Assembly (NCBI GenBank): GCA_964469455.1
Contig: CAYXZX010000001.1
Coordinates: 1 to 64,000, forward strand
Length of the DNA stretch: 64,000 nucleotides
Source of the DNA: Fen-999 sp964469455
GTDB taxonomy: Bacteria; Pseudomonadota; Gammaproteobacteria; Burkholderiales; Rhodocyclaceae
Direction: 5' to 3'
The stretch's first letter is position 1. The number at the start of each line of letters is the position of its first letter. Position numbers and translations under genes: made by a program. The notes below the pieces were generated by a model, which was given only the letters and a program-made list of their open reading frames with translations, ran no database searches and was not told the DNA's origin. Below are positions 25,405 through 34,422 of this stretch, piece by piece.

Positions 25405-26148
25405 TCATCGGCAGAGACAACCGCCGTCCACCGCCAGGGCCTGCCCCGTGACGAAGCTGGCCTTGTCCGAACACAGCCAGATCACCGCCTCGGCAATCTC
25501 GTCGGCGGTACCCATGCGCTGCATGGGCGTCATGGCCTCGATGCGCGCCTTCATCTCGGCATCCTTCATCAGCGGATCCGTCATGCCGGTGGCAATGACG
25601 CCGGGACAGACCGCGTTGACGCGGATGCCCATGGCGGCGTATCGCACCGCCACCGAGCGCGTGATGCCGACGACGCCATGCTTGCTGGCGACATAGTCCG
25701 GCGTTCCCATGCCCGACAGCCCAGCGATCGAGGCGGTATTCACGATCGCGCCGCTCTTCTGCTTCAACATTTGCTCGAGCTGAAACTTGACGCCATAAGC
25801 CACGCCATTGAGATTGATCTCGATGGTGCGACGAAACAGATCGAGATCAAAGTCCGGCCTTGAATTGGAAATACCCGCGTTGTTGAAAGCGCAATCAAGA
25901 CGGCCGAATTCAGTCACCGTGCGGGTCACCAGCGCCTTGACTTCCTGTTCGCTGGCGACGTTGCAGCCCATGAAGGCAGCCTTGCCGCCTGCCTTGCCGA
26001 TCATCACGGCCGTCTCCTCGCAGGAGACCGCATTGACGTCGGACACCATGACCTTGGCGCCCTCGCGTGCGAACGCGAGCGCCGTGGCCCGCCCGATACC
26101 ACTCCCTGCCCCGGTCACCAGGGCCACCTTGCCGTCAAACAGCGCCAT
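25405..26148 (-). CDS. Short-chain dehydrogenase/reductase
   Basis: The 247-residue SDR has TGAGSGIGRA for NAD(P) binding (about residues 12-21), NNAGIS, catalytic Ser in VNTASIAGLSG, YVASK with the Tyr/Lys pair, and the C-terminal VDGGCLCR. The aspartate in VMVSDVN after beta strand 2 favours NAD(H). ATG 26148 follows the EthD-like gene by 53 bases on the same strand; together they form the left arm of the divergent unit under site d. Oxidation of a hydroxysteroid or a beta-hydroxyacyl intermediate is plausible. Confidence 0.82.
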   Translation of the reverse strand: MALFDGKVALVTGAGSGIGRATALAFAREGAKVMVSDVNAVSCEETAVMIGKAGGKAAFMGCNVASEQEVKALVTRTVTEFGRLDCAFNNAGISNSRPDFDLDLFRRTIEINLNGVAYGVKFQLEQMLKQKSGAIVNTASIAGLSGMGTPDYVASKHGVVGITRSVAVRYAAMGIRVNAVCPGVIATGMTDPLMKDAEMKARIEAMTPMQRMGTADEIAEAVIWLCSDKASFVTGQALAVDGGCLCR

Positions 26149-26201
26149 GCACTTCTCCTCTCACTTGATGGTTCAATGAATCCGGATGCCGTTGCCGACG
26201 C

Positions 26202-26936
26202 TCAACCCGCCGGCGGCCTGATCACGTACTGACTGGTTGGCACCACGTCGATCATGTGCTGGCCACTGGCTTCGTTGTGGTCGATGAAACGGCTGCAGCT
26301 GTCCATCATCGCCTGCACGTTGCGCCGCAACTTGTCCTGGTCGCCGACGGCATCGAAGAACACCGCCGGATCGGTCATCGCCTCGGGTGGGAAACACTCC
26401 TCCACCAGGGCGTCGATGCGGGGCGCGGCATAGGTCAGCGGGCGCACCACGACGTTCTGGACGTAGAGAAACGTGCTTTGCGTATCGATGGCGACCTGTG
26501 TATGCGAGTTATGCCAGACATCCAGCCAAGCCTCGTGGCTGAGCCGCGGCGGCCGCCGGAGAAACGCCAGTTGCGAAAATCCCCAGGTGCGCTCGCCGGG
26601 ACGGGCCGGATGAAGGGTATTGCGAATCGGTTGCGACTCGGTGACAAGATAACCCTCGGCCCGCTCGACGCCTTCAGTAATCGCGAAATCGAACGGGCGC
26701 CGGAATTTTTCAATCGCCGTGTCGACCCAGATCGACAGCAGGCCTTCCATCTGGGGCCGGGTATTGATCTGCCGAAGGTTGTCCGCTGGCATGACATCGT
26801 CGTCGGCCACATTGACCTGCAGCCCGCGCACGCCAAGTTCCAGCAACTTTTCCGCCACCTCGCCGCGCAGCCGCCGGGCAAAATCGGCCCGGCTGTCCCC
26901 CGACGATCGCCACAATGCATAGATCACCTTCTCCAC
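26202..26936 (-). CDS. EthD-domain (dimeric alpha/beta barrel) protein
   Basis: The protein is 244 residues from GTG 26934-26936, behind GGGAG; the open frame runs further upstream without a ribosome site and across site d, so the short form is preferred. It has two ferredoxin-like halves: EKVIYALWRSSGDSRADFARRL at the start and, in the second half, RRPPRLSHEAWLDVWHNSHTQVAI, the typical EthD W..H pattern. Such proteins bind small ligands or act as cofactor-free monooxygenases or cyclases. EthD-like genes are common in steroid and ether degradation clusters. Actual activity unknown. Confidence 0.68.
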   Translation of the reverse strand: MEKVIYALWRSSGDSRADFARRLRGEVAEKLLELGVRGLQVNVADDDVMPADNLRQINTRPQMEGLLSIWVDTAIEKFRRPFDFAITEGVERAEGYLVTESQPIRNTLHPARPGERTWGFSQLAFLRRPPRLSHEAWLDVWHNSHTQVAIDTQSTFLYVQNVVVRPLTYAAPRIDALVEECFPPEAMTDPAVFFDAVGDQDKLRRNVQAMMDSCSRFIDHNEASGQHMIDVVPTSQYVIRPPAG

Positions 26937-27000
26937 GCCAATCTCCCTTGTACACTCCGGAACCGTGAGCGATTCTTTTCCGGACATGAAATCGGGGAAT

Positions 27001-27017
27001 CGTCCATTTGGACGGTT
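27001..27017. promoter_or_regulatory. Putative operator, site d: CGTCC ATTT GGAC GGTT
   Basis: A perfect CGTCC-ATTT-GGACG palindrome lies midway between divergent units: EthD/SDR on the left and the enoyl-CoA hydratase-to-SMP-30 operon on the right. It overlaps TTGACT (27016-27021), which could be the -35 box of the right-hand promoter. Confidence 0.55.
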
Positions 27018-27075
27018 TGACTGGGAAGGAAGCCGTCTAATGTCTTTTTGCACATCCTGCCAGCCAACGTGAGCC

Positions 27076-27921
27076 GTGCCTACCGTGAACCAAACCTCCG
27101 ATACCGCGACACCTGCCACCGGCCACTCGTCCGCTTGCGTGCTGACGAAAGTCGACGGTCGCATCCTGCACATCACGATCAACCGGCCCGATCGTCACAA
27201 CGCGCTCGATTCGGCCACCCACACCCAGATGGCCGAGGCATTCGATCGCTTCGCAGCCGACGACGACTTGTGGATCGCCGTCATCCGCGGCGCGGGCGAC
27301 AAGGCTTTCTGTGCCGGCGGAGACATTAAGGCGATGAACGACGCGGCGCAGGGCGGCGAACCCTACGTCGCCCCGCCCAGCGGCTATGGTGGCCTAACCA
27401 GCCGATTCAATCTCAACAAGCCGGTCATCGCCGCCGTGAATGGATTGGCCATGGGCGGCGGATTCGAGATCGCACTTGCCGCCGACATCGTCATTGCCGT
27501 TGAGCATGCCCGGTTCGGACTGCCGGAGCCCTTGATTGGCGTCGCGGCGCTGGCCGGCGGGATGCATCGATTGCCAAGGCAAATCGGCATGAAGCGGGCG
27601 ATGGGCATGCTGCTGTCGGGAGACAGCATCGACGCTCGAACCGCTCTTGAGTGGGGGCTGGTGAATCAGGTTGCCTCCGCCTCGGAGTTCGACGAGGTCA
27701 TTGCAGCCTGGTTGACGAAATTGCTGCGCGCGGCACCGCTGTCGTTGCGCGTAACCAAGGAATGCGTTCGCGAAGGCCTCGATCTGTCTCTGGAGCAAGC
27801 CATCCGGCGCCAGGATACCGGCGGCTACGCGGAACTCGAAAAGCTGCGCAAGAGCCGTGACGTTCTCGAGGGCATCGCCGCCTTTGCCGAAAAACGGCCG
27901 CCCAGGTGGGAAGGACGATGA
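27076..27921 (+). CDS. Enoyl-CoA hydratase (crotonase family)
   Basis: The 281-residue protein keeps both catalytic glutamates of true hydratases: GGGFE (first Glu) and RFGLPEPLIGV (second Glu). The oxyanion-hole region is KAFCAGGDIKAM. It adds water to a 2-enoyl-CoA. It starts at GTG 27076 (GTG 27085 is an alternative) and is the first gene of a tightly packed operon; the next gene overlaps its stop by four bases. The N-terminal 20 residues before VLTKVDGRI look disordered. Position downstream of site d links it to the recurrent regulatory motif. Confidence 0.85.
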   Translation: MPTVNQTSDTATPATGHSSACVLTKVDGRILHITINRPDRHNALDSATHTQMAEAFDRFAADDDLWIAVIRGAGDKAFCAGGDIKAMNDAAQGGEPYVAPPSGYGGLTSRFNLNKPVIAAVNGLAMGGGFEIALAADIVIAVEHARFGLPEPLIGVAALAGGMHRLPRQIGMKRAMGMLLSGDSIDARTALEWGLVNQVASASEFDEVIAAWLTKLLRAAPLSLRVTKECVREGLDLSLEQAIRRQDTGGYAELEKLRKSRDVLEGIAAFAEKRPPRWEGR

Positions 27922-28988
27922 CGGATCCACACCGACTGGCATCGGTGCTGGCAGACTGGCTCTCGGCTCGCCACCCGGATACCCGCAACATTGCCGTCGA
28001 CAACCTTCGGAACCCGTCGCAGGGCTACTCCAACGAAACATGGCTGTGCGACGTCGCCTGGAACAGGAGTGGTCGGCGCGAATCCCGAGCGCTGGTGCTG
28101 CGCATCCAGACCACGGTCGTCGGCACATTCCCCGATTACGATCTTGGCAAGCAATACCGCTGCATGGCCACGCTTCAGGACAGTGACGTCCCGGTACCGC
28201 GACTGTTCGGCTTCGAGCAAGACCCGGCCGTCCTCGGGGCGCCGTTTTTCCTGATGGAGCGGGTCGACGGACGGGTGCCGAACGAGAATCCGCTTTATCA
28301 CCTCGAGGGCTGGCTGCACGATCTCCCCGAGGACGAACAGGCCGATCACTGGATGCAGGGAATCGATGCCATTGCTGCGCTGGCGCGCATCGATGCGTGG
28401 GAACGCGGGTTCGAATTCCTGCTGGCCCCTGAATGGCGGGGCGATCCGCTGGGCCAGCAACTCGAATACTTCCGCCACCACATGTGCTGGGCCGAAAGCC
28501 TCAATCGCCCCTACCCGCATCTGCAGCGCGCCTGGGCGTGGCTCCGTGACAATCGCCCCGCACCGGTTCCCGGTGGCCTGTGCTGGGGCGACGCCAAACT
28601 CGGCAACTGCGTCTTTCGCGATGGTCGACTGGTGGCGATGCTCGATTGGGAAAGCGCTCATATCGGCAGCCCCGTGATGGATCTCGCCTGGTGGATCACG
28701 CTCGACCGCTGCCTGTCCGACGGCTATGGCGTGCCGCGCCTGGCGGGGCTACCGGGGCGCGAGGCCAGCGTTGCCCGCTGGGAAGCGGCATCGCGACTGC
28801 CGGCTACCGATCTCGCCTATTACGAGGTGTTCAGTGCTTTCAAGCTCGCCAGCATCATGGCGCGCATCGGCACCGTGTTCCAGCAAAGCGGCCTGGCGCC
28901 GGAAGGCTTCCTGATGGATACCGACAACGGTGCTGCCCGCGTGTTGGCTGGGTTCGGCGAGGTTTACGGCTTCGGAGACGGAAAATGA
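27918..28988 (+). CDS. APH-family phosphotransferase (ACAD10/11 kinase-domain type)
   Basis: The 356-residue protein has a kinase-like fold with the catalytic loop LCWGDAKLGNCVF (a variant of HGDxxxxN in which Trp-Gly precedes Asp) and the metal-binding Asp in AMLDWESAHIGSPVMDLAWW. The family phosphorylates hydroxyl groups; ACAD10/11 relatives phosphorylate 4-hydroxyacyl-CoAs so that the oxygen can be removed. In bacterial steroid clusters similar proteins occur without an assigned substrate. ATG 27918 overlaps the hydratase stop (ATGA) and its own stop overlaps the next gene, showing tight coupling. A 4-hydroxyacyl-CoA or a hydroxysteroid as substrate is inference. Confidence 0.75.
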   Translation: MTDPHRLASVLADWLSARHPDTRNIAVDNLRNPSQGYSNETWLCDVAWNRSGRRESRALVLRIQTTVVGTFPDYDLGKQYRCMATLQDSDVPVPRLFGFEQDPAVLGAPFFLMERVDGRVPNENPLYHLEGWLHDLPEDEQADHWMQGIDAIAALARIDAWERGFEFLLAPEWRGDPLGQQLEYFRHHMCWAESLNRPYPHLQRAWAWLRDNRPAPVPGGLCWGDAKLGNCVFRDGRLVAMLDWESAHIGSPVMDLAWWITLDRCLSDGYGVPRLAGLPGREASVARWEAASRLPATDLAYYEVFSAFKLASIMARIGTVFQQSGLAPEGFLMDTDNGAARVLAGFGEVYGFGDGK

Positions 28989-30142
28989 GTGGCAGCATCG
29001 GCCCCCTGCTTCATGCCGACGAGTACTTCAATCACCAGATTGTCGAAACCTTCGCCTCCGTATCGCAGAGCGACTATTCCTGGACCGAGAAGGTGTGCGG
29101 CATGGCGGCAGCGCGCGACGGCTCGCTGGCCATCGGTTTCGGCTTCGGCAAGTATGTCAATCGCAACGTGGTCGATGCCTACGGTGGCATTTCGCGCGGC
29201 GTCGAGCAATGGACGGTGCGCGCCAGCCGCGAGTTGTCATCCAACCCGAACGGCATCGATGTTGGTCCGCTGCGTTACGAAGTCATCGAGCCGCTGAAAA
29301 GAATTCGCGTCGTTCTGGAGCGTAACCCTATCCAGCCCATCGCCTTCGATATCACTCTGGAGGGGATCGTTCCCTGCGTGGTCGAGGAACGCGAGGACCG
29401 ACGCACCCTGACGGGCTACCGGCACAGCGCCGACCAGATCCGCTACCATCAGACCGGCACGGCGCGCGGATGGGTGGAGGTCGATGGCAAGCGCCATGAG
29501 GTCGGACCCGATACATGGATCATGACGCGCGACCATTCCTGGGGCTTGCGGCCGGCGGTCGGCGAGCCGATGCGCGATCTGCCGCCCGACCCGATGGACT
29601 CGGACCTGGCGCAGGTCCTGGCCATCTGGAACCCACTGTATTTCGAGAAGCCGGACGGGAGCACTTACGCCTTCCATCAGTACTATCTCTGCTACGCTGG
29701 CACGGGTTTCCGCCACGAGCGCATGCAGGGCGGATTCGAGTTCGCCGACGGCCGCCGTGATCCGCTGCGCGCACTGGAGCCGGTGCTGACGTTCGACCCG
29801 ATCAACCGGCGCTTCAAGCAGGGCGAGTTCCGCCTGACCATGGGCAACGGTCGCGTGCGAACGCTCAGGGCACGAGCCATCGGCGCCACCGGCTTTCACC
29901 TTGGCGCCGGCCTTTATCATGGTTTTGACGGCAAGCATCACGGCAGCTACCGCGGGCGCCTGGCGCTGGAGGGAGAGCATTTCGCAGACTGTTCCACACC
30001 GGAGGCCGTGGCACGCTTGAATCAGTTCCGGGATTGCCTGATCGTGGTCGAGGACGCCGAGACCGGCGCCACCGGATGGGGCAATTGCCAGACCTATGTC
30101 ACGGGCGCATGGCCCGACTTCGGTCTCCCGACGGCTCGATGA
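28985..30142 (+). CDS. Lipocalin-like protein of the DUF7064/DUF7065 type (copy 2)
   Basis: The 385-residue protein is related to the protein at 21800-22909: shared TRDHSWGLRP at about residues 180-189 and HHGSYRGRLALEGEHFADCS near 319-338. It starts at ATG 28985 inside the kinase stop and ends four bases before the P450. An N-terminal stretch of about 45 residues (LLHADEYFNHQIVETFASV) aligns with the DUF7065 start. It has no signal peptide. The family may bind or hydrate a hydrophobic ligand. Its neighbours (P450, kinase, hydratase) suggest it handles the same intermediate, but no reaction can be assigned. Confidence 0.62.
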   Translation: MSGSIGPLLHADEYFNHQIVETFASVSQSDYSWTEKVCGMAAARDGSLAIGFGFGKYVNRNVVDAYGGISRGVEQWTVRASRELSSNPNGIDVGPLRYEVIEPLKRIRVVLERNPIQPIAFDITLEGIVPCVVEEREDRRTLTGYRHSADQIRYHQTGTARGWVEVDGKRHEVGPDTWIMTRDHSWGLRPAVGEPMRDLPPDPMDSDLAQVLAIWNPLYFEKPDGSTYAFHQYYLCYAGTGFRHERMQGGFEFADGRRDPLRALEPVLTFDPINRRFKQGEFRLTMGNGRVRTLRARAIGATGFHLGAGLYHGFDGKHHGSYRGRLALEGEHFADCSTPEAVARLNQFRDCLIVVEDAETGATGWGNCQTYVTGAWPDFGLPTAR

Positions 30143-30146
30143 GGGC

Positions 30147-31529
30147 ATGAATACCCACGCCGCCAAGCATACGACCGACTATCTGTCGAGACCCGACAAT
30201 CGCAGGCTTGCGCAGTTTCCCGGTGCTTACGGGCTGCCCTACCTCGGCTATGTCTTCGACCTGCTCAATAATCCGTTCTCGTGCATCGACCGGCACTATC
30301 GCCGATATGGCCCGGTCTGCCGCACCAGGCTGACCGGCCAGGAATTGCTCTGGGCCCTGGGGCCCGATTTCAATCGCGAACTGACCACCGATCCCCGGCA
30401 GATCTACTCGGCACGCATGGGCTACGACGGCCCTTTGCGCGACTTCTTCGCCGGCGGACTGCTGATGCGCGACTTCGACGAGCATCGCCTGCATCGCCGC
30501 GTCATGATGACGGCATTCAAGACCGAATCGGCGCGCGCCCAGATCCATCAGGTGAACGCCCTCTGCCAGCAGCATACCGTCGCGTGGGGGACGCAGCCTT
30601 CCCTGCTTTTCTACCCGGCGGTCAAGACGCTGTTGCTGGACATCGCCGCGCGTGTGTTTCTCGGCCTCGACCTCGAGACCGAGATCTCCCGGGTCAACGA
30701 TGATTTCCTGAAAATGATGGCCGGCGTGCTGGCCATCGTCCGCAAGGACTGGCCCGGCCTGCTCTACGGACGGGCCATGGCCGCGCGCAGGTCGCTGGCC
30801 GACTTCATCCGCCAGCGCCTGCCGGTCAAGCGTAGCGAAGGCGGGGCCGACGTCATGAGCCTGTTTGCCGCGACCCGTGACGATGCCGGTGACCTGTTGC
30901 CTGACCAGGTGGTGGTCGACCACATGCTGTTCCTGCTCCTGGCTGCCCACGACACCACCACGAGTGCGCTGACCATGGCGGCCTACTACCTGGCACTGGA
31001 CCCGGGGCTGCAGGAGCGCCTGCGCGAGGAAGCGCGGGCGTTGCCGGCCGACCCGCCAAGCTACGAGGATGTCCGGGAAAGCGATCGCCTCGCGAACATC
31101 GAATGCGCCTTCAACGAAACGCTGCGCCTGCATCCACCGGTACCGCAGATGATGCGGCGCACCGTGTGCGCGGCGGAGATTCTCGGCCATGATGTCCCGG
31201 CCGACACCCTGATCGCCATTTCACCGGTGTTCACCCATCGGATGGCGGAGTTCTGGCGCGAGCCGCACCGCTTCGATCCAGGGCGTTTCGCGCCGGGACG
31301 CGCCGAGCACAAGGCACACACTCATCTCTTCGTACCGTTTGGCGGCGGCGCACACAAGTGCATCGGCATGCACTTCGCCGACATGCTGTTCAAGTGCGCC
31401 ATGACGCAGTTGCTGCGACGTTACCGCTGGAGCCTGGCAACGGAGTATCGGAACGTGGCGCCCATCGTGCACTTTCCCTTCGCCAAGCTAGGCGACGACT
31501 TGCCGCTTCGTCTGCGGCCCGTCGACTAG
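30147..31529 (+). CDS. Cytochrome P450
   Basis: The 460-residue P450 has the I-helix AAHDTTTSA at about 266-274, the K-helix ExxR as E324-T-L-R327, and the heme loop FGGGAHKCIG with the ligand Cys at 405. The GGGAHKCIGMHFA loop and overall length resemble the CYP51/CYP26/CYP120 side of the family rather than CYP125/CYP142. No membrane anchor is seen, so it is soluble. P450s hydroxylate unactivated carbons using electrons from a ferredoxin; no ferredoxin gene is present. By context it could hydroxylate a steroid nucleus or side chain. It follows the lipocalin-like gene by four bases in the site d operon. Confidence 0.88.
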   Translation: MNTHAAKHTTDYLSRPDNRRLAQFPGAYGLPYLGYVFDLLNNPFSCIDRHYRRYGPVCRTRLTGQELLWALGPDFNRELTTDPRQIYSARMGYDGPLRDFFAGGLLMRDFDEHRLHRRVMMTAFKTESARAQIHQVNALCQQHTVAWGTQPSLLFYPAVKTLLLDIAARVFLGLDLETEISRVNDDFLKMMAGVLAIVRKDWPGLLYGRAMAARRSLADFIRQRLPVKRSEGGADVMSLFAATRDDAGDLLPDQVVVDHMLFLLLAAHDTTTSALTMAAYYLALDPGLQERLREEARALPADPPSYEDVRESDRLANIECAFNETLRLHPPVPQMMRRTVCAAEILGHDVPADTLIAISPVFTHRMAEFWREPHRFDPGRFAPGRAEHKAHTHLFVPFGGGAHKCIGMHFADMLFKCAMTQLLRRYRWSLATEYRNVAPIVHFPFAKLGDDLPLRLRPVD

Positions 31530-31569
31530 CTCGCCTGGCTTCCGCACACCGATACCGGAGAAGCACGTG

Positions 31570-32631
31570 ATGAAACCCGCGGTCCTTGCACTTGTGGCCG
31601 GCCTGTTCGCGGCCACGACTCAAGCCTTGGCCATGCCGCCCTGCCATCAGCAAGGGGAGTTTCGTCCATATTGCGGTTTTCGCCAGCCCGAAGACCTGGA
31701 ATCCCTGCCCGACGGCCACCATCTGGTCGTCAGCCAAATGAACCTGACCTTCTCTGCCCAGGGGTTCGTGTTCGGGCCCGGCAAACTCTCGCTGCTGGAT
31801 ACCCGCAACGGCAGGATCCGCGACCTGTATCCCGGCAAGATCGCCGAGGGCAGGCCGACACCGGGCTGGGGCGATCCGGGCTGCCCGGGGGAAATCGGCG
31901 CTGATCTCTCTCCCCATGGCATCCACTTGTCGCGACGCGCCGACGGCCGCCGGCAGTTACTGGTGATCAACCACGGCGGCCGCGAGGCCGTAGAGTTCTT
32001 CGAACTCAACGGCCTGCGGCTGACCTGGCGAGGATGCGCGGTCGCACCGAAGGGCAGCACCCTGAACGACGTCGCGGCTCGGCCGGAAGGCGGCTTCATC
32101 GCCAGCAACATGATCGACGGCACGCCCGCGCAGGCCGCCCAGGCGATGGCAAGGGCGATGCGTGGCGAGGACACGGGCTTCGTCTGGTCCTGGTCACCGA
32201 TGTTCAGCTACCAGAAGGTGCCCGGCTCCGAGGGAACCTTGCCCAATGGCGTCCAGGTCGATGCCCAAGGACGCTACCTCTACTACAGCGTGGTCGGACC
32301 ACAAGGAGCCGTCCGCAAGATCGATCTGCGCACCTATCGAATCGTCGGGGCGGCCGCCACCCCGAACCCGGACAACCTCTCGTGGGACGGCAGGCGTCTG
32401 CTCGCCGCTGGCGTGATGGATCATGCCGCACTCAGCCAGTGCGACGGTACGGCCACATGCCGTTCGGCTTCCCATGTAACCGCCATCGACCCGGACACCA
32501 TGCAGGCAACACGCCTGTTCGAGCAGGACGGCAGCCGGCAGTGGGGTATTTCCGTTGGCGTGACCATGGGCAGGCGCCTCTACATCGGCGCGTTTGCCGG
32601 CGATCGGGTTCTTTCAGTACCCCGGAAATAG
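31570..32631 (+). CDS. Secreted SMP-30/gluconolactonase-like beta-propeller protein
   Basis: The 353-residue protein (ATG 31570, or GTG 31567; GGAG site upstream) has a signal peptide of about 22 residues ending TQALA and a beta-propeller. Recognisable pieces are DLSPHGIHLSRRADGRRQLLVINH, GSTLNDVAARPEGGFIASN, GTLPNGVQVDAQGRYLYYS and TPNPDNLSWDGRRLLAAG, as in SMP-30 and paraoxonase-like lactonases. Six Cys residues may form disulfides in the periplasm. It could open a lactone outside the cytoplasm. It is the last gene of the operon that starts at 27076. Confidence 0.7.
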   Translation: MKPAVLALVAGLFAATTQALAMPPCHQQGEFRPYCGFRQPEDLESLPDGHHLVVSQMNLTFSAQGFVFGPGKLSLLDTRNGRIRDLYPGKIAEGRPTPGWGDPGCPGEIGADLSPHGIHLSRRADGRRQLLVINHGGREAVEFFELNGLRLTWRGCAVAPKGSTLNDVAARPEGGFIASNMIDGTPAQAAQAMARAMRGEDTGFVWSWSPMFSYQKVPGSEGTLPNGVQVDAQGRYLYYSVVGPQGAVRKIDLRTYRIVGAAATPNPDNLSWDGRRLLAAGVMDHAALSQCDGTATCRSASHVTAIDPDTMQATRLFEQDGSRQWGISVGVTMGRRLYIGAFAGDRVLSVPRK

Positions 32632-32713
32632 GAAGGACGTCGACAGCCGCTCGCAGTGGCAGCGCCTTGAACGCGCAGTCCGGAACCGAACTTCGGCGGG
32701 AGGCTTAGCGAAA

Positions 32714-32733
32714 GTCAGTCGTGGCGGAACGCC
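32714..32733 (+). repeat. Intergenic repeat, copy 2: GTCAGTCGTGGCGGAACGCC
   Basis: Second copy of the 20-base element, 80 bases past the SMP-30-like gene. It differs from copy 1 at two positions, is preceded by the same GAAA, and leads straight into the hairpin at 32733-32766. Confidence 0.55.
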
Positions 32734-32766
32734 GGAGTGGCAGCGCCATTGGGCGCCGCCACTCCG
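32733..32766. terminator. Strong hairpin between convergent genes
   Basis: Arms CGGAGTGGC-A-GCGCC and GGCGC-C-GCCACTCCG pair over 14 bp with one mismatch around an ATTG loop. It lies between the SMP-30-like gene (plus) and the Ltp2-like gene (minus) and is the best stem in the window. No T-run follows. Confidence 0.65.
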
Positions 32767-32787
32767 CGGATCACACGATGGTCGGGC

Positions 32788-33963
32788 TTAGCCCATTCGG
32801 CCGAGAATGGCGCCGCCGGTCGGCACGCCGACACCGGAAGTCACCAATGCATGCTCCACCGGCTTCTTCGGTTGATTGAGCGAGGTCCCGCGCACCAGGC
32901 GCACCGCCTCGACAATGCCGTTCACGCCGTGGATATACGCCTCGGACAGCTGGCCACCATGCGTGTTGGTGGGCAGGCGGCCGCCAGGACGCAGGTTGCC
33001 GTCCTTGACGAAATCCGCCGCTTCGCCGTACTTGCAGAATCCCCAGGATTCAAGCTGCCAGAGCACGATCGGCGTGAAGGCATCGTAGATCACGGCCGCG
33101 TCGATGTCCTTGGCGCTCAGGCCGCACTGGGCATAGGCCTCCTCGGCGGCCAGGTCCATTTCGGGAATTCGGGCGATTTCCGGGCGATAGAACGAGGTCA
33201 TCTCCTCCTGGTCGCGCGCCGCGCATTGCGCCACTCCGCGGATCATGACGCCGGGCTGCTTCAGGTGCCTGGCACGCTCCGCCGTGGTCACCACCACGGC
33301 GCAGCCGCCATCGCTCTCCTGGCAGCAGTCGTACAAGCGGAGGGGCTCGCAGATCTTCTTGGCGGTATCGTATTCCTCGCGCGTGAACGGACGCTGATAG
33401 AAGAAGGCCGCCGGATTGTTGACCGCGTACTCGCGTGTCGAATGGGCCACTTCGAACAAGGCGTCGCGCGAGCACCGGGTGACATGCATGTAACGCTGGG
33501 TGAACATCGCGACCCACGACGCCGGCGTCAGCAGACCGAACGGCATGTACCAGCTGTAGTGGATCGCGCTGCCGGTGATCAGGTTGCCCGAAACACCGCT
33601 GGAATAGCGCTGTCCCGAACGGCCGTTCAGGGCACGGTAACAGACCACCGTCTCGGCGACGCCGGTGGCCACGGCCATGGCGGCCTGCAGCAGCGTGCCG
33701 GTCGCGGCACCGCCGCCGTAGGGAATCCGGCTGTACAGCTTCAGGTCGCCACAGCCCACCGCCCGCGCGACATCCACCTCCTCGTTCTGGTCAATGGTGA
33801 AAGTCACCATGCCGTCGACATCGGCAGGCTTCAGGCCGGCGTCGTCGAGCGCATTCTTGACGGCCTCCGCCGCCAGCGCCAGTTCGGAACGCCCCGAGTC
33901 CTTGGAAAACTCCGTCGAGCCGATGCCGACGATCGCGGCCTTGTCAGAAATTCGTGCAACCAT
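32788..33963 (-). CDS. Ltp2-like thiolase-fold protein (steroid side-chain retro-aldolase)
   Basis: The 391-residue protein belongs to the SCP-x/lipid-transfer thiolase group: N-terminal AAIVGIGSTEFSKDSGRSELALAAEAVKNAL and C-terminal NTHGGQLSEAYIHGVNGIVEAVRLVRG. It lacks the usual thiolase active-site Cys arrangement, as Ltp2 does. Ltp2 splits 17-hydroxy-3-oxo-pregn-4-ene-20-carboxyl-CoA to androstenedione and propionyl-CoA. In actinobacteria it works only with the DUF35 domain of ChsH2, and here the ChsH1- and ChsH2-like genes lie directly upstream on the same strand (gaps of 3 and 27 bases). The three-gene order makes the assignment strong, though the substrate is inferred. Confidence 0.85.
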   Translation of the reverse strand: MVARISDKAAIVGIGSTEFSKDSGRSELALAAEAVKNALDDAGLKPADVDGMVTFTIDQNEEVDVARAVGCGDLKLYSRIPYGGGAATGTLLQAAMAVATGVAETVVCYRALNGRSGQRYSSGVSGNLITGSAIHYSWYMPFGLLTPASWVAMFTQRYMHVTRCSRDALFEVAHSTREYAVNNPAAFFYQRPFTREEYDTAKKICEPLRLYDCCQESDGGCAVVVTTAERARHLKQPGVMIRGVAQCAARDQEEMTSFYRPEIARIPEMDLAAEEAYAQCGLSAKDIDAAVIYDAFTPIVLWQLESWGFCKYGEAADFVKDGNLRPGGRLPTNTHGGQLSEAYIHGVNGIVEAVRLVRGTSLNQPKKPVEHALVTSGVGVPTGGAILGRMG

Positions 33964-33966
33964 TGC

Positions 33967-34395
33967 TCAAGCCTCCCTCGGCAGCGCCACGCGGACGATG
34001 CCGGACATGTGCGTACCCCAGACGTTGTTGTCGCCGCTATAGGCGATATCGACGGTGCCGGCCGCGTCGTCCTTGGCATTCACTTCCGCGGTGATGGTCA
34101 TGATGAATCCGGGCAGATTGGGCGCACCCAGTTTCACGTCGATGCGCTTGAGCGTGCAATCCGGCCCCGCCCAATCGGTCACGTAACGTCCGATCAGGCC
34201 ATTGCTGGTCAGGATGTTCATGAAGATGTCGGGCAATCCACCCGCCTGGGCGGCGGCCTTGTCGTGGTGCACCGGCGTGAAGTCGCGCGATGCAATCGCC
34301 CCGCCGATGATCAGGCCCGATGAGATGTCGATTCTTAGCGGCGGCAGTTTCTCGCCAATGGCGACGCTGCCGAAGCGCCTCGTGGTCTTGTTCAT
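33967..34395 (-). CDS. MaoC-like hydratase subunit, ChsH1-like
   Basis: The 142-residue single hotdog protein contains IASRDFTPVHHDKAAAQAGGLPDIFMN, which holds the D-x4-H pair of the hydratase-2 motif, followed by LKRIDVKLGAPNLPGF. ChsH1 and the MaoC part of ChsH2 form a two-hotdog enoyl-CoA hydratase that adds water to the C17-C20 double bond of the steroid 3-carbon side chain. The gene sits between the ChsH2- and Ltp2-like genes, with only three bases to the latter. Both hotdog proteins here keep D-x4-H residues, which is worth noting because in a heterodimer usually only one site works. Confidence 0.82.
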   Translation of the reverse strand: MNKTTRRFGSVAIGEKLPPLRIDISSGLIIGGAIASRDFTPVHHDKAAAQAGGLPDIFMNILTSNGLIGRYVTDWAGPDCTLKRIDVKLGAPNLPGFIMTITAEVNAKDDAAGTVDIAYSGDNNVWGTHMSGIVRVALPREA

Positions 34396-34422
34396 GTGTG
34401 GTCTCGCTATGCTGTGAAATGC

